Below, one piece after another: positions 1 through 11,357 of a stretch of DNA of 64,000 bases (position 1 is the first letter of the stretch; the number at the start of each line of letters is the position of its first letter). The stretch comes from Paraspadella gotoi (Eukaryota > Chaetognatha). The position numbers were made by a program, and so were the translations under genes. Below the pieces are notes generated by a model. The model ran no database searches. It worked only from the letters and a program-made list of their open reading frames with translations, and was not told the origin of the DNA. Where the stretch lies: NCBI GenBank assembly GCA_051294375.1, contig JBJCIZ010000239.1, positions 6,425,996 through 6,489,995 on the forward strand. The letters are read 5' to 3'.

Positions 1-523
1 TCGATACTTTTCTCTTTCTTCTCGTTGGCGGTCGGGCGAACGCGGGCTGAGAATTGCGTCGGGCGTTTCCCTTTAAATTTTTAACAAATAATTTTAATAA
101 AATGACCATATTTCGGTTATTTTGTGAATAAGGCCCTTAGAATAGATAAGGCAGCTTAGAACGGGTCTCGAGATTGGAACCAGGCTTGGGGGGTCGCTAC
201 GCCCCAATGCCTCCCTAAGGCAGCTTAAGGCCGTCCTCACCCTTCTCGGAGGGCAGGTAGTGGCCATGAGCTGATGGCTTTTCGCGATGAGTCAGCGATT
301 CACGACAGAGGGATTGATAATTATTTTCGGGATGTATCTCGGTAATGCCCGCTACAATTTTAGATGATGCATAGTGAGGGGTGGTGATATTTAAAAGTCA
401 AAACAAAACAAAAACGATCGCCTCCGGAACTGACCTTGGCCGTAAGAAGGAACGGTGGACCCTAGACTGTCCAAACGTTTTGAAACGGAATGTCGAGCGT
501 AAAGAGGCGGATAAGTGCCTAGT

Positions 524-566
<43 letters not shown>

Positions 567-1735
567 TACCACCTTGAAAAAAAAAAACGAGCAAAAAGTT
601 CATAAAATTTCTTTCTCGATTTTAATCCGACGCTGATCATTTCTTTACCGACGGAATTTCCTCGGTGGGCGCGACCGGCGCCGTAATTTTCCTGAGAAGC
701 GGAGGCGGCGCCAGAGCCGACAGCGTCGGCGTCTCCGGTAATCGTCGCCATCGTCGACGCCGGCGTGACTCTCGGCCGGGCGTTCCTCGGCGGCGGAGGC
801 GGGGACGAGGCTCGCTCATCGACGGAGGGCTGGTGGGCCGCGGGCGCCGCCTCCTCGGGCGTCGATGACGTCGCCGATTGAACGACGGAAGACTCGGGAG
901 ACGCGAGGCTCGTGGACGAAGGGATCGACGGGGAAGCGGGGAAATCTAAGCGGGGGGGAGAGGAGAAGGGGGGAAATGATAGGAACTGACCCCTCCCAAA
1001 CGAAGTGATCAAATCCCCCCCTTGCCCCGGCTCCCCTTTTCCAATGAGGACTTTCACGAACCTGTAGCATCGTTGTCCGATTGAGGTAGAGGTTCGAAAG
1101 AAGGTTTTCGGACTACTTCGTCAACGGATGCGCCGAAAGATGTCGCCTTGTCGGCTTTGTCCGGTTCAAAGCCGGAGCCGACGTCCGGCTCTGCCCTTTT
1201 CTCGCCCGGCTGAGAAACATATTAAATAAATAAACGATTGAAACAATCCTTGGACTATTTATTGTACCGCTTTACTGATAAGGAAGCCAGGTACTATAGA
1301 AATAAAGAGTGAAAGAGTCTTGATTGAAAGCTAGCAGAGTCTTGGTATACTAATATTTTGTAGTAAGGACTAAGGATGGAGGACAAAGGATTAATAATAA
1401 AAGAATGGATAATTTTTATATGAGACCTGTTTCTCGATGAACGGAAGGCGCCCACAACGCCATTCCTCCTCCCCCTGAGAGTTCGCCCGTTCCTCGAGCG
1501 GCCTGGAGGCGGAACCGCCGACGGGAGGCAGGCGAACCTTGCCGCCGGCGTCCCGCTTGCGCCTGCCTCGACCGGAGGATCGACGAACGCCGCTCTGCGT
1601 CGGCGAAGGAGTCGATCTTCTCCTGGCTGCTGCTGCGGCGGCGGCGGCGGCGCTGGTGGGATGATTTGACGAGGATCCGGGACGGGAGGACTTTTTCGTT
1701 CTTTTCCCTTTGGACTGAAAGGGAGGAGAGGATGA

Positions 1736-1801
<66 letters not shown>

Positions 1802-2036
1802 AAACGGGGAAAAGGAAAAAGGAGATGAAAGCAAAACGGACAGGGGGAGAAAAGAAACGAAGGTAGGGAAAAGAACGGGGGAAAAAAAAAAGAGTAGGTT
1901 GGGTTAGGCTTGACGATTTGACGTTTAGCGCTAAGCTGAGAGAAAGCAAGAAATAACGTAAGGAGGCCGAACTGCCTCGAATCTATCCATCTCTCTCTCC
2001 CTCGAATCTATCCATCTCTCTCTCTCTATGCTTGCG

Positions 2037-2088
<52 letters not shown>

Positions 2089-4427
2089 TAGATGAGAGAG
2101 AGAGAAAGGGACATTCGATAAAATGGTTTGTCGGTTTCTTCCACAGTAGAATATTTACATTAAAAAATAAACTCCGACATCCGGCCCCACCCAACCAACC
2201 CTCCCTCCATCATTTCCAGCACCACCTTCTTAGCTTTCTTCATCGAGGCCAAGAGATTCCTCATCTTCTCCCGCGTGGCGTCGTTCTCCATCACGCGGGC
2301 GTCGATCTCTTCGTCCGTCGAGGAAGTCTCGGGAATCGGGAGCCCGTAATAACTACCGAACCAAGAGATGAATGTCATTGGTTATATAATTATACGTTAT
2401 TAGGTTATACAATTACATTATGTCATTGAAATAAATTGGTCATAAAATTTCTCGATCGTGTGGGAAGCACAGTTAAACAAGGTATGCAGTCGACGGTAAA
2501 ACTAAATTTCTTTTTCTGAAGCTCGCCTACCCCCATTTACCCACGCGCACTAGCCACTACGCACCCGTTGTGGGCTGCCACGTTTTCGACAATGGGTCAG
2601 CGTTCCGTCGCTACGTTCAACGACACGAAAGAAGTTGATGTGATCGCCTGTGAGGAATTAACGGACGAGGAAGTTGAAAACTTCGACTAAACCCCATCTT
2701 TCAAATAGAAAGAGTGAACTTTTTAAAAGAACGGAATCGATGTGAAAACATTGAACCAAGTTGGTCCAAATTGTAATTTTTTTTGGTGAATTTATTTTTT
2801 CCTCTTTTTAAATTGTAGGCATACAGGCCTACGTCAGTATATGTTCAGCTCATTTATCGATTGTATTGTTATTGTTTAAAAAGTTCACCCATTGCGAATA
2901 ATAAAAAATCAATTAAGTAACAAATATAAAGAAATATTGAATTCATTTCGAAAATCAACAACAACAACAACGACGAAACCTTTAGGTAATTCTCTTTCCG
3001 CCCCCCCCCTTTAAAACCTTCTCTGAAAACAAGGAGGGTGACTTGACGATTTCCGGGCATTTGTTCCCAGAGGTCGTCGTGCGTCGATTCCACGAACTCC
3101 GTCATCTCGCGATAAGAAGACGAATCCTCCATCGTGACTTGAAGGAAAAACAAGAGGGAATCGAAAACTAGAAGTATGGAAGGAGGATAACATTTCATAT
3201 TTTCCTTTTATCCTTTATTAAATAAATAATTAAATATTTATAAAATAAATCAAAGATACAATATACCGATTAGTAGTAAATAAAATAAAGAAAATCTTAG
3301 GCAAACTCGCCCCAAATGGAAGGTTAAATCCGCCGAGCGACGAGTTTAATTCTGGCGGTCACTCGTATGATCAGAACTGCCTTTTCTTTATCGCTAGAAC
3401 TAGTTCGGTTCTCTCAAACTTGGTCGAAATGTCTCTGTCTCTCTCGTCTCTCGTCTCTCGTCTCCATCTCATTTTAGCTCATTAAAATGTTTCCAAAGAA
3501 AGATCCCACAATCCGCTAAATAGATTGTTCGGACTAGGTTAACTTATAGCCAATCTCTCACAGCGACAAATCAAATAACGAACTAACAACTCACTTCTTC
3601 TGGTGTTGATGGGGCCTCCCCTCATGGCCAGGACCAGCTTGAGGGTGGCCCCCTCGGGAATGCTGTAGTCGTGGAGGCAGTAATCGTCCTCCAGTTCTTC
3701 CGACTGGTAGATGAGATGCTGTTGCACCAGCGGAATTCCTGGACCCGACAGAGAAAGGAGTGGAGTAGGGAGGAGGAGGGAGGAGGAGGAGGAGGAAAGG
3801 AAGATGGATCGTGTGATGTTATAATTTATGTAGGAAACAAATCTTGCAAAGAGTAAAAGTAAAATTTTGCGCAAAAGCCGCGAACCTTCCGTCCTCTGAA
3901 TCTTGGCCTTGACGCTCATGACGGTCTCGAAGGGGGAGACCCGGAGCTCGAAGACGGTTCCGGTCAACGTCTCCACGAAGATCTCCATCCCCAGACTGTA
4001 GAACCGGAAGCTGCCCGGCAGGAAGTAGGGGGAACGACGCCCACCGCCCTCCGCGCTTGGCCCGCCTGAAAGTTGGGGGGAGATAGGGGGGTGGGAAAGA
4101 CTAAATAATTTAAATAAGTACTAAAAACATTTGTTGTAAATCATTATATTTTCTCAATTCGTCCTCAGCAACTAACACGACCTGTCCCACCGCCCCACTA
4201 TCAACGAGATAAATTCCCCCCCCCTTAAGTTTCTCGGGACTTTTTAAATTTTCCTTCCAATACCTCTCTGTGTGACATTAAAGACCCCCTCTGTCTCTCT
4301 CTGTCTCACCCGTTTTGTAGTTGGCGTTTTCAATTTCCCCATCATCGTCGTCGTCGGTATCGTCGCCCGAGTCGTCGTTGCTCGAACCTTTGTCCTCCAC
4401 TTCCTCTTCTTCTTCCTCCGCAGTCAT
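1..4427 (-). CDS. ZFAND4: ZFAND4-like ubiquitin-domain / AN1 zinc-finger protein, N-terminal part (10 exons seen, 3' end outside window)
   Basis: Exons in transcription order: 4427-4310, 4065-3886, 3738-3595, 3137-3018, 2352-2196, 1714-1427, 1209-1062, 945-649, 572-435 and 46-1. All have GT-AG ends, and phases agree at every junction except 3018 to 2352. Exon 1 is an acidic Glu/Asp leader. Exons 2-3 carry the ubiquitin-like domain (MEIFVETLTGT, DDYCLHDYSIPEG, LVLAMRGGPINTRR), which closely matches vertebrate ZFAND4 (ANUBL1). Exon 4 (DDLWEQMPGNRQVTLLVFREG) matches the segment that follows in that family. Exon 5 matches its Lys-rich helix. Exons 6-9 encode disordered Ser/Pro/Ala sequence with a run of about 14 Gly. 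The AN1 zinc finger should lie to the left of base 1. One exon between 3018 and 2352 (phase 1 in, 2 out) was not found. The donor at 2196 is weak. The family is expected to act in ubiquitin biology; its exact role is not known to me. Confidence 0.85.
47..434. other. Intron of the ZFAND4-like gene
   Basis: Lies between exons 9 and 10. A moderately GC-rich stretch at about 120-300 carries the phrase AAGGCAGCTTA twice and may be a decayed repeat. I saw no coding or RNA feature in it. Confidence 0.4.
524..566. repeat. GCC/GGC trinucleotide repeat inside the ZFAND4-like coding exon
   Basis: About 14 copies of GCC read on the plus strand. In the ZFAND4 frame (minus strand) they encode a polyglycine run just after the acceptor of exon 9. 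The repeat keeps frame, and the exon has consensus splice sites (TTCAAG at its start, AAG|GTCAGT at its end). Confidence 0.9.
1740..1795. repeat. (GA)n microsatellite in ZFAND4-like intron
   Basis: Uninterrupted GA dinucleotides. The Arg/Glu or Ser/Leu open frames crossing it come only from the repeat. Confidence 0.95.
2039..2085. repeat. (GA)n microsatellite in ZFAND4-like intron
   Basis: Uninterrupted GA dinucleotides, flanked on the left by two copies of an ATCTATCCATCTCTCTC phrase that runs in the CT phase, giving a small inverted-repeat look. Confidence 0.95.
2592..2690 (+). pseudogene. Short transposase-like tail fragment (possible pogo/Tigger family)
   Basis: A 32-codon open frame on the plus strand, in the intron where a ZFAND4 exon is missing, ends with CEELTDEEVENFD and a stop. 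The phrase -EELTDEE- near a C-terminus resembles the tail of pogo/Tigger-type DDE transposases. No catalytic region is present, so at most this is a decayed fragment. The match is from memory of the family and is weak. Confidence 0.25.
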
Positions 4428-5950
4428 TCTCGCTGCTGGGCGGACGGGATTCGAACCCCGGACGTTTCGGCCATCACACGTTGTCTTTTTGTTTTTCCCC
4501 CCTTAACGTTCTAACGATTTTTATGGTCTTCACTGGCCGCTTGCTCCTCGTTCATTGTTACGTTGCATCGATTATTTTATTTGAAAAAAATTTAAATTGA
4601 TTTCTAAGAAACGAAATTTTTTTTTTTTAGTTTTCAGAACCTATTAAATATAATCTGCAGCAACAAGGACACGCGATGGAATGAAAAATTGTCGCAAGAT
4701 TAAAAAAAAAAAAAAAACACGGGCTAATCGAAGAGAGATGAGAAGGAAAAAGGAAAATAGGAAAAAAATGGGAAAAGAAATTGGAACTTATGCTTATGCG
4801 ATGAAAAATGGATGGGCCGCGGTATCAATGAAAGTCAGATTGGTAAAGAGTAAAAAATCCAGAGTATCTTGAAAATATTTTCAACTAAGTACGACGAAAA
4901 TGTACGATTACGCAGCTGACGGCTAAACACACAAACAAAAAATACCCAAAAACACACACCAAAGAAATCCTGACTTCATTTTTAGCCCCTAGAGCTTACA
5001 AATTTCAATATATATATAAATTGATTTCTAATATCTATGTATAATTATCACTACCCATTTCCGTTCAAGCAAACGGAAAAAAAAATAAGGCACATGGGAC
5101 TTGTAAAAATTACTAAAAAGAAATAATAATTATAAGGACGACAATTAAGGCCCATTTTTGGGAGAAAGGAAAAAAAATGTATTTGAAAATACAGACCAGG
5201 CCATCGTGGCATGTTGCAAATGAGCAAGGACTCGAAAGCTAAACAAACAAACAAAAAAAAGCCAAAACGAAAAATGAAAATGGAATAAATTGCTAAGTCT
5301 TGATTTCCGGCTCATTTAATAAAAACAGGAAAAAAACTATCAACGCTACAAAAATAGTATTATTTTGTAAAATATTTCATCCAAACTGACAGATAAAAAA
5401 ATGATAAAATGGCGATTGTACAACTTACATTAAAATATTTTACAGCACATATTTCAGTTGGAATATCGGGATAATGGCCGCGGGGGAGGGAAGGGTTGAA
5501 GGGTTGAAGAGTGGAGAGTGGTCGGGTTGGATGAATAAAAAAAGGTGAGTTCAACACCTTGATCACAATGAAATGGCCTTTTCGTAAAAATGCTATCCAA
5601 AAAAAAGTGTCACGATATATGTAGACCATGAATATCGGAAAGACAAGAACACGCTTCAATAATCCGTCTCAAGTTAATCGTCATTACCCCGCGGAATAAA
5701 GGGGTATACCTCAAAATTAAAATTTAATTTATAACTGCACATTGTGCAGTGCACAATCTCTCCGTAGTGAAAGGTTCTATTAATCTACAGTTTTTTTGTG
5801 AAAAAAAATAAGACCTCTACCGATTTTTTGACGGCGATTGTTCTGGGCGGAGGCACTTACAAAATTACATAGCATTTATAAACTTTCTCCAAAAATTAAT
5901 AAAGCAAATTACTATAATTATATTACTATAATCGGAATCTATTTTCGTTT
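4428..5950. other. Intergenic stretch between ZFAND4-like and ceramide synthase genes
   Basis: AT-rich, with no supported gene. At about 4440-4475 the minus strand reads a GGGGTTCGAATCCC element like a tRNA T-arm/B box, ending five bases before the ZFAND4 start. No A box lies at tRNA spacing and only part of the stem pairs, so it is a SINE or tRNA remnant. From 5,300 on, the segment is simple AT-rich DNA, the expected promoter/5' side of ZFAND4 and 3' side of the ceramide synthase. Confidence 0.5.
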
Positions 5951-6947
5951 TTAAGTCCCGCCACCGTCGCCAGCGGATGTGCCGTCGCTGTCTCCGACTT
6001 GGCTACAGAGTTTTCCGTTTTTGGTGAGCAAAATATTAGAATTGACTTCGACGTTTTTGTTGAGCAAAACGTTAGAATTGACTTCGACGTTTTCCTCGGA
6101 GTCGGAATCGGATTTGGTGGAATCTCCGTCGTTGGAATCTCCGTCGGTGTCGCTTCGTGAGTCTTTCGTCAGTTCGCCTTGATCAATTTTTATCATATCG
6201 TTATATAATATATATTATTCCTTATTATGTACATTCAAGAGGGAACTGGGGACCTAACTCAGAAGAGAGGCCATTAGTAACGGTACAAGGAGATACACGG
6301 TTTGACCTCAAAGGAGTGGTTACAACACCTATATATGCTGTCCGATGGTCACGCTCAATATTTTATTATTTAGAAAAGTGCCGTTTTGTCTCTTATGAAA
6401 TTGGTACAACAAATATAAAACTTTTATAACTTTTTAAAAAAAACTTTTTCTGACGTAGTCAATAAAAATTTCTCCCCAGGATTTTGATGAATTATATTTG
6501 ACAGTATGACTATACGACTCATATTATTATCAACAATGGTCAATATGTCGAACGATGCGCTCTCTAACTCACCGTCGGTGACGGCGGCGAAGACTATCCT
6601 CAGAATCATGTAGGTCCAGAAGACGTGGAGGACCTGGAGGACGAGGAGCAGAGTGATGAAGACGTACCAGGCGCCGAAGTCGTCGAGGATCGAGCGGCAC
6701 TCGAAGGCGACAGAGTAGACTGGAAAGAGCGGGTAGACGACGAGGCGTGACACCAGCCAAATCAGCGTGAAGGTGACGAAGAGGAAGTCGCAAAGACGGT
6801 CGTAGCAACAGTACTTGGCGATCTTGGCCGCCTCAAGCCAAATGTCCACCACGTCGTGGAGCACGATGATGTAGCAGCCTGGGAGAGGATCGGAAGAGAG
6901 AGTGGGGGTGTGTGTGTGAGAGAGAGAGAGANNNNNNNNNNNNNNNN

Positions 6948-6981
<34 letters not shown>

Positions 6982-8009
6982 AAGCAAGAGAAAAGACATT
7001 ATTTCGTTTATTTATTTATTTATTTATTTATTTCTAAAAGCGACACAATACATAAATTACGCTAAACGCGTTCATCCTTTCTTCGCTATCAAATTCGAAA
7101 AGTTACAAGAACATAATCCGCTATTGGTAACGTCCAACTAACCTATCCTGACCATGTTGTTAAACCAAGAAAAGCTCAACAGTATGATGGTCACGACGTG
7201 GTGTATGAGCATCTGCCAAAAGTCCTTCCGCTGAATGTCGAAAAAGCATGAGAGAACGAGGGACCAATAAAAGCAGAGAACCCCGACGTAGTATATCCAG
7301 GCGTCGTCGCCGAGCCGGTGCTGCTCGGGAAACCCGAGCCAAAAGTGCCGCGTGTCCCAAATCCACGGTTCTCCGTAGTTGACGTAGACGCCGAAGAGAA
7401 AGGCGATCAGGTAGTAGGCGAATCGCCAGGCGGACTCGTTGAACTTGGCGATCTTCGGCGGGCGCAAGGAAGAGTTCTTGCGGCGGAACCAACGGGCGAC
7501 TCGGCGGGCGTCCAGGTCGACGCGCTTGGAGATGGCCGCGATCTCCGACGGAGACGGACGGCGGTTGGCGCGGAAGGCGAGCTCGAGGCGAGAGTCCGGT
7601 AACGGCGGGCGTTTCAAAGCGGGAGAGGCAGAGGAGATGCCGAGAGCGAGACCGAGGTTGGTGGCGACGTAGCGCTCGAACGCGTATCTGGAGAAAGAAA
7701 TCAATTAATTAATTAATTAACACCGTTTTAAGAAATTATTACGAAATTGTTCAGCTTATCCCGTTCTATTCGAACCAACCCATCTCCAAAGAATTTCGAA
7801 CCCCCCCCTCATCACCTAACCTCAGCAGCAGCACGGCCTCACCTCAGCAGCAGCATGAGCGGGGCGAAGAGGATGGGGACGAGGAGGTCTTTGCCCTGCG
7901 GGTATCTCGCCGTCGGCGTCGACTCCAGGTCTTTCCAGGTCAGATTTCCCGGGAGCCAAAAGTCCTCGTTGTACAGAGTCCACTCCAGCGTTTCCTCCAG
8001 CCACTCCAT
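5951..8009 (-). CDS. CERS: Ceramide synthase (Lag1/TLC family with Hox-like domain), 4 exons, 414 aa
   Basis: Exons 8009-7843, 7687-7143, 6878-6573 and 6177-5951; all phases fit. The enzyme N-acylates sphingoid bases with acyl-CoA in the ER membrane. An N-terminal segment (FWLPGNLTWKDLE) is conserved in animal CERS. A Hox-like domain spans about residues 81-131 (RRVARWFRRKN). The TLC domain follows, with the Lag1 motif: the catalytic-type His pair at 218-219 (LIHHVVT), FSWFNN, and LHD with Asp246. The acidic Ser-rich tail (DSRSDTDGDSND) matches the CK2-site tail of vertebrate CERS2-6. The tail also holds two imperfect copies of an NVEVNSN-LL phrase. The start at 8009 was chosen over a possible upstream start (about 8054) by homology of the first residues. 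A 16-base N run lies in the intron before exon 3. It belongs to the Hox-containing group; the exact paralogue is unassigned. Confidence 0.95.
6220..6425. repeat. Dispersed repeat fragment in last ceramide synthase intron
   Basis: The right end reads TATGAAATTGGTACAACAAA, which resembles the ends of the foldback element at about 49.55-50.16 kb. This suggests a related decayed copy. The rest of the intron shows nothing else. Confidence 0.35.
6917..6979. repeat. (GA)n microsatellite with assembly gap
   Basis: GA repeat interrupted by N at 6932-6947, inside a ceramide synthase intron. The gap is almost certainly more of the same repeat. Confidence 0.9.
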
Positions 8010-8643
8010 TATATTTTTTTTTTCTAAATCCAAAAACTCTAAGAGTAGAAACATGAAGATTTAAATGTCCAACGGTTTCGGAATGAAAGAAAATTTAAAA
8101 AAAAATGTTAAGACGTGGATTAAAGAGATTTGCAATGTCAGCAAGGATTACACTGGGATATAGAGAGAGAGAGAGACGATTTCAAAGAACAACGATATAT
8201 GCGGGCGAAGGTTTAAACCTTATCGTCCACGAGGTATAAATAAAGAAAATCAATATCATTTTTAAAGGAAGATACGTTTTATTGCCCCTCCCTATTTCAA
8301 AAGGGCGCCGAAGAAACTGTAGAGAAAATAAAGCAATACCATATGAAGTACTCTGCAAAGCCAGTTGAGTAACGCTTTACATAATAAATATTAAACCACG
8401 AACAAACGAATCCCCGAACAAAGAAAAAATAATTCCCGGCGTCGTCACCCGAATTAAGAGTTCAACGTCCAATAAAATAAACGGGAAAAGATGGGACCAA
8501 AAAAAAGAGAGGCTTCCTTGACAACGAAAACAACAACTACAACAACAACTGAATCGGCTCCTGAGAAGAGCGAATCGGCTCGAAAAATTAATATTTTTTT
8601 TTTTCTTCCTATTCGTCACGCGACGGAGTTCAGGTTGTTGACT

Positions 8644-8644
8644 C

Positions 8645-8709
<65 letters not shown>
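8644..8709. repeat. (GA)n microsatellite
   Basis: About 30 uninterrupted GA dinucleotides in intergenic DNA. Confidence 0.95.
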
Positions 8710-10354
8710 GCCAATGTCATAGACAATTGAACGGAGAGACAGAGGGAAATAGAGTTCGAGTTGTTTTTTTTTTAACGGGCTGCCAATTAAGAAACTAGCT
8801 AAACCCGGAGTGACCTTTTTCTTTAATGGATAAAGCGATGCGATGCATCTCCACAAGCCATAAATTTTACTCAATATCATAATAATCATAAAAAATGGCG
8901 AATCATCCCCAAAAAAACCAGGTGTAATAATGGTCGAGGCATCTTGAGATTTTCCAGTGCCAAAAACGACGCAGTAAAAGATTAAAAAGAGATAAGTAAA
9001 AATGATCAAAAGGATTTCATAAAAGGCGAGCAGATATCCCGAGATCCTTTTTCTTCGAAGACTTTCAGAGAAGAAAAGCCTCCCACTTTTTATTTCCCGA
9101 TGCGATAAAAGATAAGATCGTCGGGGACGTCTTTTCTAAATTGAATTCATCTCCTCTCTCTCTCTCTCTCTTAAATTCATTCACATTCCCAGGGTTCAGA
9201 AAACTTTCTCCCTTCTCAAAAGTCTCGACGGATGTTTTCTATTTCTGGGTCGCGTCGAAAGACGGAAACGAATTTTTACGACGTAAATTCTGTAGAAAAA
9301 AACCAATAAATAAACAATCGTGAGCGAAACGTGGTCAGAACGTTAGAATTAGAAATACAATCGTGTATGTAGCTCAAGACGTCCCGTCTTAGATTAGCGA
9401 GGGGAAACGATTGAGAAGAGAACAAGAGAATTAAAATAAATCTAAACAAAATTAATTTGAAGAAAAAAAAAAAAGAATCTTTTTTCATAAAAAATCTAAA
9501 GTAGAAATTTTATTCTAGTTTTAGGGAGGTTTTTAAGATGCTGATGCGCGAATTTGTGCTATTACTAATAAATTTAAAGGCCGAATGAGCTAATAAAATA
9601 CATAAATTTTATATTTATAAGATACACGATTTTATTAGAATAAAACAATTTTTATAGAACAAATAAAATAATATTTTACTTTAATACATTTTACCAGGTT
9701 ACGCATTAAATATTATTAATTGGGCTTCCTTTTCTCATCTCGCTTTAAAATAAAATCAAGCAAACAACATTTTTTAAAAATTATAAATAAAAATACTTTC
9801 GTCAATAATAAGTTTCAAATATAAAATATATAAGTATAGATTAAAGGAATTAATAAATGTTAAGTTAAAGGTTTCCAATTAAAAAAACTGAAAAAAACCT
9901 TTTTAATTTTAGAGTTTCAAGGGCGTAAGACATCGAGAAAGAGAAAAAAGTTTATATTACAGCATGCATTTATATATTTCACATGAAAGGGGAAAGAAGG
10001 AAAAATTAAACGTATTTTTTCTTTTTTCAATTTAAACTGTAATTTCCATTTCATTCATTGAAACTTATTTAAAAGCTCAATCACACACTTCTTTACACAC
10101 ACACAAAATTTCAAGTCAATCGCCCTATCCTATCCTATCCTATCCTATCCTTAGCGTTTACAGCTAAGGGGGGAACGGACGGACGGACATTCGATGTACT
10201 AACATGATGTAAACAAATGAACGAAAGATTGTGGTTTGGACCGACATAGTGAGCCGGCATCTACAATAAGGGCCCCATTAAGGGGGAAGGAAGACAGAGA
10301 GAGAGAGAGAGTTTTAAGTTTTTAATATAAATTTTATTCAATATTCGACGCTCC

Positions 10355-10356
<2 letters not shown>

Positions 10357-10410
<54 letters not shown>

Positions 10411-10442
10411 TAATAGTGAGAGAGAGAGAGAGAGAGAGAGAG
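10357..10442. repeat. Compound (AAT)n / (GA)n microsatellite
   Basis: About 18 AAT units followed directly by about a dozen GA units, ending about 30 bases past the DR1 stop on the transcribed strand. The array may therefore sit in the DR1 3' UTR. Confidence 0.9.
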
Positions 10443-10470
10443 TGTCCAAGGGCGTCCCTCATTCCCGACT

Positions 10471-11357
10471 TCAATCATAATCGTCGTCGTCGTCTCCTTC
10501 CTCTCCATTCCTCCTCCTCCCCTCCTCCTCCTCTTCCTCCCTCAGTCTCAACGCCTCTTGAGTTCTGGCCCAATCGGAGCCGATGGCGGAGCGCTCCGCC
10601 TCCCTGGCGCGGGCGAAGAGTTCCTGCTGCTGACGAAGGAGTTCCTCCTCGCTGACGCCGAGGTTCTCGAGTCTCGTGGAGGCGCGGCGCCGTTTCGCCG
10701 CCGCCTCCTTGCAGTCCCGCAGCGCCGCGGTCGCCTCCTGGCGGTAGGCGGCGAAACCGAGGGCGTCCATGGCGTCGAGGGCGTGCTCGGGGCTTATCGT
10801 CCGCTTGAGGTCCTCCTCGCAGATTTGGTTGGCGCGGGCGGCGATGAGGCGGATGAATTCGGTGCAGCAGTTCGTCACGAGGTCGCGGGCGTCGTTGGAG
10901 ACCCGGATGTTGGGGAGGGTGTCTTTTTAAAGGGGGGGTCGGTGGGAAAGGAAGGTGAGGAAGAGGGGAAATAGGGAGAGAGAATATCGGAGGGAAATTT
11001 TAATAGAGTAGAGGGGAAGATGGAGCGGAAGTAAGGTTAAGAAAATAAACAATGAAATTTAAGGAAGCGGATAAATAAATCGAAAACATACGGCGCGGGT
11101 TTGATAAATTAATTAGCCTATAAAGAAAAAGATACAAAGAACAAGGTATAGAGAAAAAGATAAAGAACTTACTGCCAAAGCCGAACCGGGTTGATAATAC
11201 ATCAGATCGCCGATGCGACCTCCCCCCCTTCCCCACTTTTCGAGGCCTCACCTTTGATCATTTTGTTGATGGCCGCGCGGGGAATGTTAAGGTCCTCGGC
11301 TTCCTCTTGGCCGCCTCCTCCAAATCCTCTGCCGACGTCACCTTCCACGTCGGCCAT
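10471..11357 (-). CDS. DR1: DR1 / NC2-beta, TBP-associated transcription repressor, 2 exons, 185 aa
   Basis: Exons 11357-11252 and 10922-10471, phase 1 at the junction. DR1 pairs with DRAP1 (NC2-alpha) through histone folds and binds TBP on DNA, blocking or remodelling RNA polymerase II preinitiation complexes. The N-terminal exon has a Gly-rich leader then LNIPRAAINKMIK. Exon 2 continues DTLPNIRVSNDARDLV, NCCTEFIRLI and KTISPEH-like TISPEHALDAM, then SRLENLG-like TRLENLGVSEEELLRQQQ. These follow human DR1 (176 aa) almost residue for residue across the histone fold (about residues 20-100) and the following helix. The C-terminus is Glu/Asp-rich, as in the family. The start is the only Met giving the conserved N-terminus. 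Confidence 0.96.

Larger units (their letters stand above)
8010..10470. other. Intergenic stretch between ceramide synthase and DR1
   Basis: No supported gene. It contains the 8,640-8,709 GA repeat, a short CT run near 9,155, a very AT-rich block at 9,480-10,080, a degenerate dispersed repeat at about 10,080-10,250 (a TATCC tandem followed by a GGAC-rich phrase and a CATTCGATGT tail), and an AAT trinucleotide array at 10,357-10,411. The single-copy DNA next to 8,009 probably includes the ceramide synthase 5' UTR. Confidence 0.5.

Noticed and set aside
1666-1949. Open frames of Arg-Glu or Ser-Leu repeats on both strands, here and at other GA/CT arrays (2.0, 8.7, 39.2, 42.8 and 51.9 kb)
   Set aside because: They are translations of dinucleotide microsatellites, which are open in several frames. 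No unique sequence with coding character supports them.
4438-4475. tRNA gene next to the ZFAND4 start
   Set aside because: Only a T-arm-like B box is present; there is no A box at the right spacing and the T stem pairs at only about three positions.
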